64,000 nucleotides of DNA from Muriicola soli. GTDB taxonomy: Bacteria > Bacteroidota > Bacteroidia > Flavobacteriales > Flavobacteriaceae. The position numbers were made by a program, and so were the translations under genes. Location: the NCBI RefSeq assembly GCF_004139715.1, contig NZ_CP035544.1:2855501-2919500 (forward strand), given 5' to 3'. Shown in pieces: positions 21,408-30,357 of this stretch (the first letter of the stretch is position 1; each line of letters opens with the position of its first letter). The notes beneath the pieces are model-generated. The model saw only the letters and a program-made list of their open reading frames with translations, was not told the DNA's origin and ran no database searches.

Positions 21408-24400
21408 TTGAAGAGTTACGATAACATACTGCAAAAACTAGCTGTCTTTGTCAGGAAGTACTATAAAACACAGATCCTAAAAGGAGGTTTCCTGTTTTTA
21501 GTGTTGGCCTTAATATTTTGGATGGTTTTACTCACTATAGAGTATTTCCTGTGGATGGGAAGTAGTTTAAGAACGGTAGTTTTTGTATTAGCAATAACAA
21601 CCACCATTTTTTTGTTCGTGAAATACATCGGTAATCCACTCTTATCTCTTTTCAAATTACGCAGAGGGCTGGATCTTAGAAATGCAGCGGAAATCATCGG
21701 AAACCATTTTCCCCAGGTAGGAGACCGACTGCTGAACCTGCTGGAATTGGCAGAGGACAAACAACGGACTGAACTACTGCTAGCGAGTATCGAACAGCGT
21801 TCAGATGAATTATCTCCAATCCCATTCCAACAGGCCATTGATATCAAAAAAGGCCTGAAATATGCCAAATACCTTACTATTCCTGTTCTTTTGCTGGGAA
21901 TTGTTTGGATTACAGGAAAAATGGAAGAGTTCCTGGATTCCTACAACCGTGTCGTAAATTATGATCTGGCCTATGAGAAACCAGCACCGTTTAAGTTTCT
22001 GGTGCTCAATAATCAGTTAAAGACCATCGAAAAACAAGATATTACAATTTTGGTAATGACAGAGGGAGAGGTTAAGCCGGAGTTGGCCTATATCGTGGTA
22101 GATGGCAAGAAGCGTTTAATGCAGGAATCTAATGGCCAATATAATTATACCTTTAATGCGCCTCAAGGTGCGCAAGAATTTTACTTTACGGCAAACGGGG
22201 TGCGCTCCAGGGCCTATACTTTAGAAACGATTGCTGCCCCCTCTATCCTTCAATTTTATAGTATTCTCGATTATCCAAAATACATCAATAGAACGAGTGA
22301 CACCTTATTGGGTACCGGCAATGCAATAGTTCCTGAAGGCACCAATGTGAAATGGGTTATTAAAGGAGAGAATACGAATAACATCAAACTAGTCACTGCC
22401 GATACTTCTTATTCCTTTATAAAGAACCAGAACAATTTTCAATTTAATCGCAGCCTTAAAGCCGACCTCGATTACAGGGTTACCACTTCGAATGAAGAAC
22501 TGAAAGACTACGAAAGCCTGAATTACAGTATCAGGGTGGTAAAGGACCAAGCCCCTACAATAAATGTACTTGAGATCAGAGACACCATTGATAATTCGGT
22601 GAGTTATCAGGGGATAGCTAATGACGATTACGAGCTTACAAAGCTTTATATTGTCTATTACAAGAAGGGTGAGGAAATGAATCCTAATCGATTGGAATTG
22701 GATCAAATCGAATCAAAAGATTATGAGTTTTATTATGATTTTCCAACCGGGCTTGATCTCGAGAAGGGGAGCACATACAATTATTACTTTAGGGTAATTG
22801 ATAACGATGCATTGCGTTCAGGGAAAGCAGCTCAAAGTCGGGTTTTTTCAACAAGCATACTTAATGATGATCAGGAAATTAGAAGAAAACTGGGGGAACA
22901 AAAGGAAGTAATAGACAATTTAGACAAGGGCATTGAGGAAATGGATAAACAGGAAGAGATGCTCAAAGCTATCGAACAGAACCAAAGGGAGAAGAGCAAC
23001 TTAAATTACAATGATAAAAAGGAGATAAAGGATTTTCTGCAGGCCCAGCAACAACAAGAGGCCCTTATGAAAAAGTTTAGCAGGCAGCTTCAGGAAACCA
23101 TGGACAAAAATAAAGAAAGCAATGTGGTAGATGAGCTTTTAAAAGAAAGATTGGAAAGACAGGAATTGGAGGCTAAGAAGAATGAGAAATTGTTGAAAGA
23201 ACTCAGTGAATTGGCTGAAAAGATAGACAAAGAGGAGTTGGCCAAAAAACTGGATGAGTTAGGTAAGCGCCAACAGAATAGTAAAAGAAACCTCAGTCAA
23301 TTATTAGAATTAACCAAGAAATACTATGTAACGGAAAAGGCGAATCAGCTGGCAAAAGACCTAAAGGAATTATCCGAGAAACAAGAGCTGCTTCCCAGAT
23401 TAAAACAGGAACAAGATTATAATACAGAAGAACAGAAAAAAATCAATGAAGATTTTGATGGCTTGGCGCAAGAATTGGAGGAATTGAGAAAAGCAAATTC
23501 AGATCTGCAAAAACCCTTGTCTATTGATACTTCCGAAGAAAAGGAGAAGGAGGTAAAGTCAGATTTACAGGAGGCCATAGAGGAATTGAAAAAGGAAAAG
23601 GGAGAAGAGGAAGCATCTGATGGATCTGAGATGGAACAAGCCGGAGACAAGGCTAAAAAGAAGCAAAGGTCGGCAGCGACAAAAATGAAGCAAATGTCTG
23701 ACGCATTACAACAATCAGCAATGAGCGGGGGCGCATCAACTATGGCAGAAGATGCAGAAATGCTTAGACAAATACTGGATAATCTCGTTGTATTTTCATT
23801 CAAACAAGAGGGTTTGTTGGATCAGTTGAGCAGCAATGATCAGCAGAGGGGTTATTTTACCAATGTTGTAAAAGAAGAACAAGAGTTGAAAAAACTATTT
23901 GAACATGTAGATGATAGTTTGTTTACGTTGTCATTAAGGCAGGTGGAGATCGCAGAGTTTGTTAATGAGCAGATCACAGAAGTATATTATAATATTGATC
24001 AATCCCTGGAAAGTTTGTCAGAAGGGCAGAACTATCAGGGTGCATCTTATCAGCAATATGTTCTTACAGCGGCTAATAATTTAGCTGATTTTCTCGCTAA
24101 TGTTCTGAACAACATGCAGCAATCATTAGGACAAGGGCAGGGGAAGGGAAATCCTCAGGACGGTTTTCAGTTACCTGATATTATAAAAGAACAACAGGGC
24201 ATAAAAGATAGTATGAACGCTAAAAAGGAAGGAGAAGAGGGGAAAGAGGGCGAAAAAGGAAAGGATGGGAAAGAAGGAGAAGGGGAAAATGAATTAAAAG
24301 GGGAAGGTGAGGAGCTAGAAGGAAAAGCGGCCGAAGGAAATGGTTTTGGATATGACGATCAGGAGATGAAGGAAATATATGAGATCTATAAGCAACAGCA

Positions 24401-24779
24401 ATTGATAAGACAAAAGTTAGAAGAGCAGTTAAAAACATTGATTGTAAATGAAGATCGCGAACTTGCTGCACGACTAGCTAAGCAAATGGAGGATTTTGAA
24501 AAGGATCTTATTGAGAATGGAATCACTGAAAGAACGATAGAGAAGGCTAATCGAATACAACAACAGCTGCTAAAGTTAGAGAATGCCGCTATGGAGCAGG
24601 GAGAGAAGGAAGAGCGGGAAAGTAAGGTTGGGAGTGAGGAGGCAGACAGACCACTTATCCTTAAAAGAGTTGATTTTATTGAGGAGGAAGGGATAGATGA
24701 ATTATTAAGACGACAAGTATTACCTTTGCAGGAATTTTATAAAACCCGTGCGAAACAATATTTCAGAAAAGATGATTGA
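21408..24779 (+). CDS. DUF4175 family membrane-anchored coiled-coil protein
   Basis: The 1,123-residue protein has two membrane helices in the first 80 residues (LKGGFLFLVLALIFWMVLL and SLRTVVFVLAITTTIFLFV) and a third near residue 160 (YLTIPVLLLGIVWITG). A beta-rich periplasmic part follows, then from about residue 500 a very long charged coiled coil (DNLDKGIEEMDKQEEMLKAI). A glycine/glutamate/lysine low-complexity stretch lies near residue 945 (EGEEGKEGEKGKDGKEGEGE). The length and layout are those of flavobacterial DUF4175 proteins, whose function is unknown. The start is TTG at 21408. A near -7 box (TATCTTGG) sits at 21382, leaving a leader of about 20 nt. Its stop overlaps the start of ybeY by 8 bases, so the two are probably co-transcribed with mnmG. 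Confidence 0.85.
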   Translation: MKSYDNILQKLAVFVRKYYKTQILKGGFLFLVLALIFWMVLLTIEYFLWMGSSLRTVVFVLAITTTIFLFVKYIGNPLLSLFKLRRGLDLRNAAEIIGNHFPQVGDRLLNLLELAEDKQRTELLLASIEQRSDELSPIPFQQAIDIKKGLKYAKYLTIPVLLLGIVWITGKMEEFLDSYNRVVNYDLAYEKPAPFKFLVLNNQLKTIEKQDITILVMTEGEVKPELAYIVVDGKKRLMQESNGQYNYTFNAPQGAQEFYFTANGVRSRAYTLETIAAPSILQFYSILDYPKYINRTSDTLLGTGNAIVPEGTNVKWVIKGENTNNIKLVTADTSYSFIKNQNNFQFNRSLKADLDYRVTTSNEELKDYESLNYSIRVVKDQAPTINVLEIRDTIDNSVSYQGIANDDYELTKLYIVYYKKGEEMNPNRLELDQIESKDYEFYYDFPTGLDLEKGSTYNYYFRVIDNDALRSGKAAQSRVFSTSILNDDQEIRRKLGEQKEVIDNLDKGIEEMDKQEEMLKAIEQNQREKSNLNYNDKKEIKDFLQAQQQQEALMKKFSRQLQETMDKNKESNVVDELLKERLERQELEAKKNEKLLKELSELAEKIDKEELAKKLDELGKRQQNSKRNLSQLLELTKKYYVTEKANQLAKDLKELSEKQELLPRLKQEQDYNTEEQKKINEDFDGLAQELEELRKANSDLQKPLSIDTSEEKEKEVKSDLQEAIEELKKEKGEEEASDGSEMEQAGDKAKKKQRSAATKMKQMSDALQQSAMSGGASTMAEDAEMLRQILDNLVVFSFKQEGLLDQLSSNDQQRGYFTNVVKEEQELKKLFEHVDDSLFTLSLRQVEIAEFVNEQITEVYYNIDQSLESLSEGQNYQGASYQQYVLTAANNLADFLANVLNNMQQSLGQGQGKGNPQDGFQLPDIIKEQQGIKDSMNAKKEGEEGKEGEKGKDGKEGEGENELKGEGEELEGKAAEGNGFGYDDQEMKEIYEIYKQQQLIRQKLEEQLKTLIVNEDRELAARLAKQMEDFEKDLIENGITERTIEKANRIQQQLLKLENAAMEQGEKEERESKVGSEEADRPLILKRVDFIEEEGIDELLRRQVLPLQEFYKTRAKQYFRKDD

Positions 24780-25191
24780 GTATGTGTATAAGACAAGGCA
24801 CACACTAGAAAACGAATCAAAATATACCGAATGGTTTAAACGAGTACTAGCATCGGAGTCCAAGAATTTATCTGAACTGTGTTTTGTATTAACCAATGAT
24901 GAAGAGTTATTAGAAATAAATCAGGAATATCTCGGGCATGATTATTATACAGATATCATTACATTTAATTATAACAACGGAAATGAGATTCAGGGGGATA
25001 TATTTATATCTGTAGATCGTGTAAAAGAAAACGCGGTAGATTTCAATGTTGAGTTTGATAGGGAATTACAAAGAGTAATGGTACACGGTCTATTACATCT
25101 TCTCGGATATAATGATGAAACGGAATATGAGAAGAGTGAGATGCGGAAATTAGAGGAAAATAAGATGGAGATGTTCCACGTGGAACAATAA
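24772..25191 (+). CDS. ybeY: Endoribonuclease YbeY (16S rRNA maturation)
   Basis: UPF0054 metallo-RNase acting in 16S rRNA 3'-end maturation and ribosome quality control. The metal site is in the MVHGLLHLLGYND segment near residue 105. The canonical HGxLHLxGyDH motif has a third histidine; here the corresponding position is aspartate/glutamate, as I recall for many Bacteroidota members. The conserved HDYYTDIITFNY segment is present. The start chosen is ATG 24772 (MIEYVYKTR), overlapping the DUF4175 stop; an upstream in-frame ATG at 24748 gives a less typical extension. The last five residues (FHVEQ) are encoded by a perfect parS-type palindrome. mnmG begins 7 bases after the stop. Confidence 0.92.
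   Translation: MIEYVYKTRHTLENESKYTEWFKRVLASESKNLSELCFVLTNDEELLEINQEYLGHDYYTDIITFNYNNGNEIQGDIFISVDRVKENAVDFNVEFDRELQRVMVHGLLHLLGYNDETEYEKSEMRKLEENKMEMFHVEQ
25172..25187. promoter_or_regulatory. parS-type centromere site inside the 3' end of ybeY
   Basis: TGTTCCACGTGGAACA is a perfect 16-bp palindrome. It differs by one base from the Bacillus parS TGTTCCACGTGAAACA and should bind ParB for chromosome segregation. It lies in the coding frame of ybeY, spelling the residues FHVEQ before the stop. Confidence 0.82.
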
Positions 25192-25198
25192 GAAAGCT

Positions 25199-27067
25199 AT
25201 GTTTGAGAAGGAATATGATGTAATAGTAGTTGGAGGAGGCCATGCTGGTGCTGAGGCTGCAGCTTCAGCCGCTAATATGGGATCTAAAACGCTTTTGGTG
25301 ACCATGAATCTGCAGACAATAGGTCAGATGTCATGTAATCCGGCAATGGGCGGAATAGCCAAAGGACAAATTGTTCGGGAAATTGATGCTCTGGGAGGTT
25401 ATAGCGGAATAGTTTCTGATAAGTCGGCCATCCAGTATAAAATGCTCAATAAGAGCAAGGGTCCTGCTATGTGGAGTCCGCGGACCCAGAATGACAGAAT
25501 GAGATTTGCCGAAGAATGGAGATTAATGTTGGAACGAACGCCTAATGTTGACTTCTATCAGGAGATGGTTAGTGGCTTGCTTATAGAAAAAGGGAGAATT
25601 GCAGGTGTAAGGACATCACTTGGTTTAGATATTAAGGCTAAATCAGTGGTCCTTACTAATGGTACTTTTTTAAATGGCTTAATACATATTGGGGATAAAC
25701 AGTTTGGAGGAGGAAGGGCTGGTGAAAGAGCGGCTACCGGTATTACAGAACAATTAACGGATATCGGCTTCGAAAGCGGAAGAATGAAAACTGGAACACC
25801 ACCCAGAGTGGATGGCAGATCCCTGGATTATACCAAAATGATTCCGCAGCCTGGAGATCCGCATCCCGAGAAATTTTCATATTTAGACACAATAGTCCTT
25901 AAAAGTCAGCGAGATTGTCACATGACCCATACTTCTAGGGAAGTGCACGATTTGCTAAAAGAAGGCTTTGATCGATCTCCCATGTTCAATGGAAGAATAA
26001 AGAGCATAGGTCCTCGCTATTGCCCTTCTATAGAAGATAAGATCCATAGGTTTGCTGATAAAGACAGTCATCAAATCTTTGTTGAGCCTGAAGGTTGGGA
26101 TACCGTTGAAGTCTATGTCAATGGCTTCTCAACTTCGCTTCCTGAGGATGTTCAATTTAAAGCCCTTAGATCGGTAAAAGGATTTGAAAAAGTGAAGTTC
26201 TTTCGTCCCGGATATGCAATTGAGTATGATTATTTTCCTCCTACCCAGTTAAAGCACACTCTAGAGACCAAGATTATTGAGAATTTATATTTTGCCGGTC
26301 AGATAAATGGTACTACTGGTTATGAAGAAGCAGCTTCACAGGGATTAATGGCAGGTGTAAACGCGCATTTAAAGATAAATGATCTTCCTCCCTTTACTCT
26401 GCAAAGAGACGAGGCCTATATAGGGGTGTTGATAGATGATCTGATCACTAAAGGCACAGAAGAACCGTATAGGATGTTTACGTCCAGAGCTGAATACCGA
26501 ACACTACTCAGACAAGACAATGCAGATCTGCGACTAACACCAAAGGGATATGCAATTGGACTTGCCTCCGAAGAACGGCTAAGGAAAATGATGGAGAAAG
26601 AGGAAAAATCAAAAGAATTTATAGATTTTTTCAGGTCAACAAGCTTTAATCCTGAAGACATGAATACTATCCTGGAGGATGTAGATTCTTCCCCGGTAAA
26701 ACAGGCCGATAAGATGTATAAAGTATTTTCAAGGCCCAGAGTAAGTATGGACCATATGCTTAGATTAAAAGAAGTAGCGGACTATGTAAAACACAATGAT
26801 CTGGATAAAGAAGTAATGGACCAGGCTGAAATCCAGGTGAAGTATTCAGGTTATATTGAAAAGGAAAAGAACAATGCCGATAAACTTCAGCGTTTGGAGA
26901 ATATAAAGATTCCTGATCATTTCGATTATTCTAAATTAAAATCACTTTCATATGAGGCGCGAGAAAAGCTACAAGCCATTAGACCTGTGACTATCTCACA
27001 AGCATCGAGAATAAGCGGTGTATCGCCTAGTGATATAAGTGTTTTACTTGTTTTTCTTGGCCGTTAA
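25199..27067 (+). CDS. mnmG: tRNA uridine-5-carboxymethylaminomethyl modification enzyme MnmG (GidA)
   Basis: FAD-dependent enzyme that, with MnmE, builds the cmnm5 group on wobble uridine 34 of certain tRNAs. The Rossmann FAD site is VIVVGGGHAGAEAAASAANM at the N-terminus. The family signatures CNPAMGGIAKGQIVREIDAL and GYEEAASQGLMAG are both present. The 622-residue length is normal. It follows ybeY by 7 bases and is flanked on both sides by parS-type palindromes. In many bacteria this gene lies close to the replication origin and parAB, which agrees with the parS sites. Confidence 0.97.
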   Translation: MFEKEYDVIVVGGGHAGAEAAASAANMGSKTLLVTMNLQTIGQMSCNPAMGGIAKGQIVREIDALGGYSGIVSDKSAIQYKMLNKSKGPAMWSPRTQNDRMRFAEEWRLMLERTPNVDFYQEMVSGLLIEKGRIAGVRTSLGLDIKAKSVVLTNGTFLNGLIHIGDKQFGGGRAGERAATGITEQLTDIGFESGRMKTGTPPRVDGRSLDYTKMIPQPGDPHPEKFSYLDTIVLKSQRDCHMTHTSREVHDLLKEGFDRSPMFNGRIKSIGPRYCPSIEDKIHRFADKDSHQIFVEPEGWDTVEVYVNGFSTSLPEDVQFKALRSVKGFEKVKFFRPGYAIEYDYFPPTQLKHTLETKIIENLYFAGQINGTTGYEEAASQGLMAGVNAHLKINDLPPFTLQRDEAYIGVLIDDLITKGTEEPYRMFTSRAEYRTLLRQDNADLRLTPKGYAIGLASEERLRKMMEKEEKSKEFIDFFRSTSFNPEDMNTILEDVDSSPVKQADKMYKVFSRPRVSMDHMLRLKEVADYVKHNDLDKEVMDQAEIQVKYSGYIEKEKNNADKLQRLENIKIPDHFDYSKLKSLSYEAREKLQAIRPVTISQASRISGVSPSDISVLLVFLGR

Positions 27068-27073
27068 ATAAAT

Positions 27074-27089
27074 TGTTCCACGTGGAACA
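27074..27089. promoter_or_regulatory. parS-type centromere site downstream of mnmG
   Basis: A second perfect TGTTCCACGTGGAACA lies 7 bases after the mnmG stop. The dyad symmetry extends to 24 bp (27070-27093) with flanking AAAT/ATTT. It is 1,902 bases from the first copy and is intergenic. Confidence 0.87.
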
Positions 27090-27131
27090 ATTTGAATTTA
27101 TTAATATACCTTACTTCAGGCAAGAGCTTCC

Positions 27132-27965
27132 ATGATTGAGTATTTAAATACGAGAGATTACAGCATTACCCAAGAAGAATTCGTCCTGATGTACGACGAA
27201 CAAAGGGAACTACTGAAAACTGAGCCTCAGCCTGACAATTTAGATCCTTATTATCAGCATGAAGAATACATTTCACATACCGATAATAATAAAACATTTC
27301 TGGAGAAAATATACCAATTAGTAAAAACGATTGGTCTTTCAAGAAAAAGGAAATGGCTTCAGAAGTTTGTTCTTGAGAATAGTAAGGTGCTGGATGTTGG
27401 TGCAGGAACGGGATCTTTTGTTGCCTACTTAAGGGATAATGATTTTAATGCTGTAGGAGTAGAGCCTAGCGATAGAGCGAGGAAGTTAGCCTCAATCAAA
27501 GGGGTTTCTTTAAGCGAAAGCATTGATGAAATTGCAAAGCAGGAGTTTGATGCTATTACGCTCTGGCATGTATTGGAGCACTTCAAGGATCTGGACCGGG
27601 AAATTACTAAGCTCAAAGAGCGACTTAAAACAGGGGGTTGCCTTTTTATTGCTGTTCCCAACTTCCGTTCTTACGACGCTAAACACTACGGAGAATATTG
27701 GGCGGCTTATGACGTTCCTCGTCACCTCTGGCATTTTTCCAGGGCAGCAATTCAGAACATTTTTAATAAAAAGGGTTTTCAACTTATGGATACCAAACCT
27801 ATGTTGTTCGACTCTTTTTATATCGCCTTGCTGTCTGAGCATTACAAACACGGAAGAAAGCGTTGGTTATCGGCAATCTGGCATGGATTGCGATCTAATC
27901 TGTACGGATTTCGCACAGGAGAATACTCTTCGCTAGTATATATTCTCAGGAAGCGCCCAGAATGA
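27132..27965 (+). CDS. Class I SAM-dependent methyltransferase (type 12-like)
   Basis: The 277-residue protein has a standard class I methyltransferase core: motif I VLDVGAGTGSFVAYL near residue 90, an acidic residue in VGVEPSD, and the post-I segment FDAITLWHVLEHFKDLD. A GGCLFIAVPNF strand and a YGEYWAAYDVPRHLWHFS region follow, typical of methyltransferases found beside lipid or polysaccharide genes. The substrate cannot be read from the sequence. It follows the parS site and ends before a 240-bp AT-rich intergenic stretch. Confidence 0.87.
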   Translation: MIEYLNTRDYSITQEEFVLMYDEQRELLKTEPQPDNLDPYYQHEEYISHTDNNKTFLEKIYQLVKTIGLSRKRKWLQKFVLENSKVLDVGAGTGSFVAYLRDNDFNAVGVEPSDRARKLASIKGVSLSESIDEIAKQEFDAITLWHVLEHFKDLDREITKLKERLKTGGCLFIAVPNFRSYDAKHYGEYWAAYDVPRHLWHFSRAAIQNIFNKKGFQLMDTKPMLFDSFYIALLSEHYKHGRKRWLSAIWHGLRSNLYGFRTGEYSSLVYILRKRPE

Positions 27966-27966
27966 T

Positions 27967-28056
27967 TTAGAGACGATCTGCACGGCGATTGATATCACCG
28001 CCTAAGAATGTACCGGAGCCCATAAGAAAGGCGCTAATACCACATTTTAGACCCAT
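27967..28056 (-). CDS. Possible 29-residue ORF or remnant, unknown
   Basis: The minus strand reads MGLKCGISAFLMGSGTFLGG followed by DINRRADRL and TAA. It is more GC-rich and less repetitive than the surrounding AT-rich intergenic DNA. The first stop upstream in frame is two codons before the ATG. The tail reads like a conserved protein end, but I do not recognise it. It could be a real microprotein, a decayed gene end, or chance. The rest of 28057-28180 is AT-rich with no gene seen. Confidence 0.25.
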   Translation of the reverse strand: MGLKCGISAFLMGSGTFLGGDINRRADRL

Positions 28057-28183
28057 GCATTATATAGATATATTCAATACTATATAAATATATCATAATT
28101 TAAATCTATTATACCTAAATCAAAATATTAGCTCCATAATTTAGAATTATAGAATAATTCAATCTACTAAGCATTTGCTTTGT

Positions 28184-28191
28184 TATTTTTG
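28184..28191 (+). promoter_or_regulatory. Probable promoter -7 box (TATTTTTG) of the OmpH-like gene
   Basis: This is a perfect TAnnTTTG match, 19 bases before the ATG at 28211. No well-spaced TTG was found. Confidence 0.5.
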
Positions 28192-28210
28192 TCGCACTAA
28201 AAATGAAATC

Positions 28211-28717
28211 ATGAAAAGATTACTTCTCGCATTAGTTGTTATTTTGACCTGGTCATGCCAGCAAGATAAAATTGGATATGTTAACAATGTCCGATTGATG
28301 GATGGATATAAAGAAAAAGTTGCGGTAGAAGAGCGTTTTGCAGAAAGGAGAAAAGCTTTTGACATGAAAAGGGATAGTATCTCCAGACAATTTCAAATGG
28401 AAGCAGAGGCAATAGAAGCGCAGATTCAATCTATGAGTCAGACAAAAGCTCAGGAAACGTATGCAGCCCTACAGCAGAAAGGGCAGCAGATCGGGCAGCA
28501 ACTTCAACAACAAGAACAGCAGTTACAATTGATGGGACAAGCCGATATGGATAGCGTAGTTGAAAAAGTAAAGCGCGAGATAACAGCATTCGGTAAAGCC
28601 AACGGCTACACCTATATTCTCGGCGGAGGAGAAGGTGGAAGCGTTTTATTTGGAGCAGAATCCAAGGATCTTACCGATGAAATTCTCAAAGTCCTTAATG
28701 AGGAAAAGCAACAATAA
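28211..28717 (+). CDS. OmpH/Skp-family periplasmic chaperone-like lipoprotein
   Basis: The 168-residue protein starts at ATG 28211 (MKRLLLALVVILTWSC). Its signal peptide ends in a lipobox with cysteine 16, so it is predicted to be a lipoprotein. Residues 20-150 match OmpH/Skp: IGYVNNVRLMDGYKEK at the start, a long alpha-helical coiled coil rich in Q/E (QQKGQQIGQQLQQQEQQLQL), and a closing VEKVKREITAFGKANGYTYI segment. Skp holds unfolded outer-membrane proteins in the periplasm. Classical Skp is soluble, so the lipid anchor is a variant. An in-frame ATG at 28175 would precede the signal peptide and is not favoured. Confidence 0.87.
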   Translation: MKRLLLALVVILTWSCQQDKIGYVNNVRLMDGYKEKVAVEERFAERRKAFDMKRDSISRQFQMEAEAIEAQIQSMSQTKAQETYAALQQKGQQIGQQLQQQEQQLQLMGQADMDSVVEKVKREITAFGKANGYTYILGGGEGGSVLFGAESKDLTDEILKVLNEEKQQ

Positions 28718-28718
28718 A

Positions 28719-29120
28719 TCAGCTCAATTGCAGTAACACCACCAGGATTATCGCAGGAATAAAATAGATGACGATAGTTTTCGCCCCCTCGTAGTCCTTT
28801 GCTATACGTTGTCCGAACAAGAGCATCAGCAAGGTTAGACAGGCGATTACAGCTCCTGCTTCTGCATAGAAAAAACTCTCGGCGTTCAATATCTGAACAA
28901 AACCGATTAAACTCAATGCGCCCGCAATCAGTTCCATACAAGTGATCACGACAAGGAGAAGGGGCACTACATTGCGAAAGGGAGATTTTGAAAAATGCCC
29001 TTTCAGCCAAGCCAAATTCCCTTTCCAATCAACTACCTTATCCATACCACTTTGCAAGAATGTGATGATAATAAAAAGTAAAAGAAGCAGGACGGCTGCA
29101 TTCTGAATTATGGTATCCAT
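28719..29120 (-). CDS. DoxX-family small membrane protein
   Basis: The 133-residue protein has four predicted membrane helices, for example AAVLLLLLFIIITFLQSGMD and VVPLLLVVITCMELIAGAL. An early FLQSGMDKVVDW segment is typical of DoxX-like proteins. The biochemical role of most DoxX proteins is not established; links to quinone or redox chemistry are known for some. It converges on the OmpH-like gene, with one base between stops and no obvious hairpin, so transcripts may overlap. Confidence 0.78.
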   Translation of the reverse strand: MDTIIQNAAVLLLLLFIIITFLQSGMDKVVDWKGNLAWLKGHFSKSPFRNVVPLLLVVITCMELIAGALSLIGFVQILNAESFFYAEAGAVIACLTLLMLLFGQRIAKDYEGAKTIVIYFIPAIILVVLLQLS

Positions 29121-29148
29121 ATATAAAAATTGTTTATTAGGTTATCCA

Positions 29149-30300
29149 TTAGGCGGCTGATTTGTGTAATAATCGGGTCAGTTTTATGGAGAGGTCGGTA
29201 AGTATGATCTTGGAGTTACCATTGCGTTCCACATGGTAGATGGCCTCCTCGAGTTCCTCCATAATTTTAAGCACATTGTTTTCGTGTACAAAGCCGGCGA
29301 ATTTATCAAACTGAAATCCGTCCACCCTGATCTTCATATAGGCAAGAGAATTTGCCTGGTAATTGACCAACATGGCTTGTCTGAATACAGCCATACAATA
29401 CTTCAGGAAGTTTTTCTGGGTTTCGCGACCTGTTTTGGCCACTTCCTCGCTCCAAAGAATCAGCTCGTGAATCGCCCCTTTCTTTCCTTTGGCCTGGAAG
29501 GCACTTCGCACCCATTGTACAAACCACCTCTCAAAGATCAATTCCTCAGAATCCTTGTTCATGAGTTCCAGGGCCTTGTTAAAATTTCCATTCGATTCAT
29601 GAGCCAAATGGCCGGCTTCTTCACGCGGCACTCCTCTTTCTACCAGGGCTTGTGCAATAGCTTGCTCGGGAAGAGGAGGAAAATGCAGCAATTGACAACG
29701 CGAACGAATGGTCTGCAGGATTTTCTCCTCATCCTCTGCTACCAATAAAAAAATAGTCTTATTTGGCGGCTCTTCAAGCAGTTTCAACAATTTATTTGCC
29801 GCCGAAGTATTCATCCGCTCAGCCATCCAGATGATCATTACTTTGTATCCTCCTTCGTACGACTTTAAGGAGAGCTTTTTAACAATTTCCACGGCTTCAT
29901 CAACTCCGATCTGACCTTGTTTTTTCTCGATTCCAATATACCTGTACCAATCAAAAAGGCTCCCATAAGGATCCTCCTTCAGGAACCGCCTCCACTCCGG
30001 GAGGAAGTTGTCGCTTACGGCATGACTTTTAATACGGTCTGTGTTTGAAACCGGAAAAGTAAAATGGAGATCAGGATGAGAAAATGAATTGCATTTGATG
30101 TTGCAAGCCTCATTTCCATTGTTGTTTTCACTTGATGAGTTTCCACATAGAATATATTGAGCGTAAGCAAGAGCAACGGGAAGAGTGCCAGAACCCTCTG
30201 GTCCAACAAAGAGTTGTGCGTGGGGAATACGCCCCGAATCCGCACTGTGGGTGAGGTGATTCTTTATATGAGGGAGGCCTAAAATGTCCTTAAACATCAT
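29149..30300 (-). CDS. holB: DNA polymerase III delta-prime-type clamp-loader subunit
   Basis: The 383-residue AAA+ protein begins MMFKDILGLPHIKNHL. A Walker A-like loop VGPEGSGTLPVA follows, with T in place of the usual K, so ATP hydrolysis is unlikely, as in delta-prime. A cysteine cluster (LCGN...EACNIKC) fits a zinc module. Sensor regions are VMIIWMAERMNTSAANKLLK and LEEPPNKTIFLLVAE, and IRSRCQLLHFPPLP is the SRC motif. Delta-prime is the stator of the clamp loader that opens the sliding clamp. The ATG is 5 nt after a perfect -7 box, so the message may be leaderless. Confidence 0.93.
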   Translation of the reverse strand: MMFKDILGLPHIKNHLTHSADSGRIPHAQLFVGPEGSGTLPVALAYAQYILCGNSSSENNNGNEACNIKCNSFSHPDLHFTFPVSNTDRIKSHAVSDNFLPEWRRFLKEDPYGSLFDWYRYIGIEKKQGQIGVDEAVEIVKKLSLKSYEGGYKVMIIWMAERMNTSAANKLLKLLEEPPNKTIFLLVAEDEEKILQTIRSRCQLLHFPPLPEQAIAQALVERGVPREEAGHLAHESNGNFNKALELMNKDSEELIFERWFVQWVRSAFQAKGKKGAIHELILWSEEVAKTGRETQKNFLKYCMAVFRQAMLVNYQANSLAYMKIRVDGFQFDKFAGFVHENNVLKIMEELEEAIYHVERNGNSKIILTDLSIKLTRLLHKSAA

Positions 30301-30305
30301 AAAGT

Positions 30306-30313
30306 CAAAGATA
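30306..30313 (-). promoter_or_regulatory. holB -7 box (TATCTTTG), nearly leaderless
   Basis: On the minus strand TATCTTTG ends 5 bases before the holB ATG at 30300. With the usual Bacteroidota spacing, transcription would begin at or next to the start codon. Confidence 0.5.
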
Positions 30314-30357
30314 CAGATTAATGCAATGATCTATTGCTTTAATAACTCCCGCATCTT

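Noticed and set aside
24200-24320. Purine-rich simple-sequence tract as a possible recombination or phase-variation hotspot
   Set aside because: It encodes an in-frame Gly/Glu/Lys low-complexity part of DUF4175 and lacks long uniform tandem units.
27968-28180. tRNA or tmRNA in the gap after the methyltransferase
   Set aside because: No cloverleaf arms, T-loop GTTCGA or CCA end were found.
29233-29748. 171-residue plus-strand ORF
   Set aside because: It is antisense to holB, whose frame has clear clamp-loader motifs.
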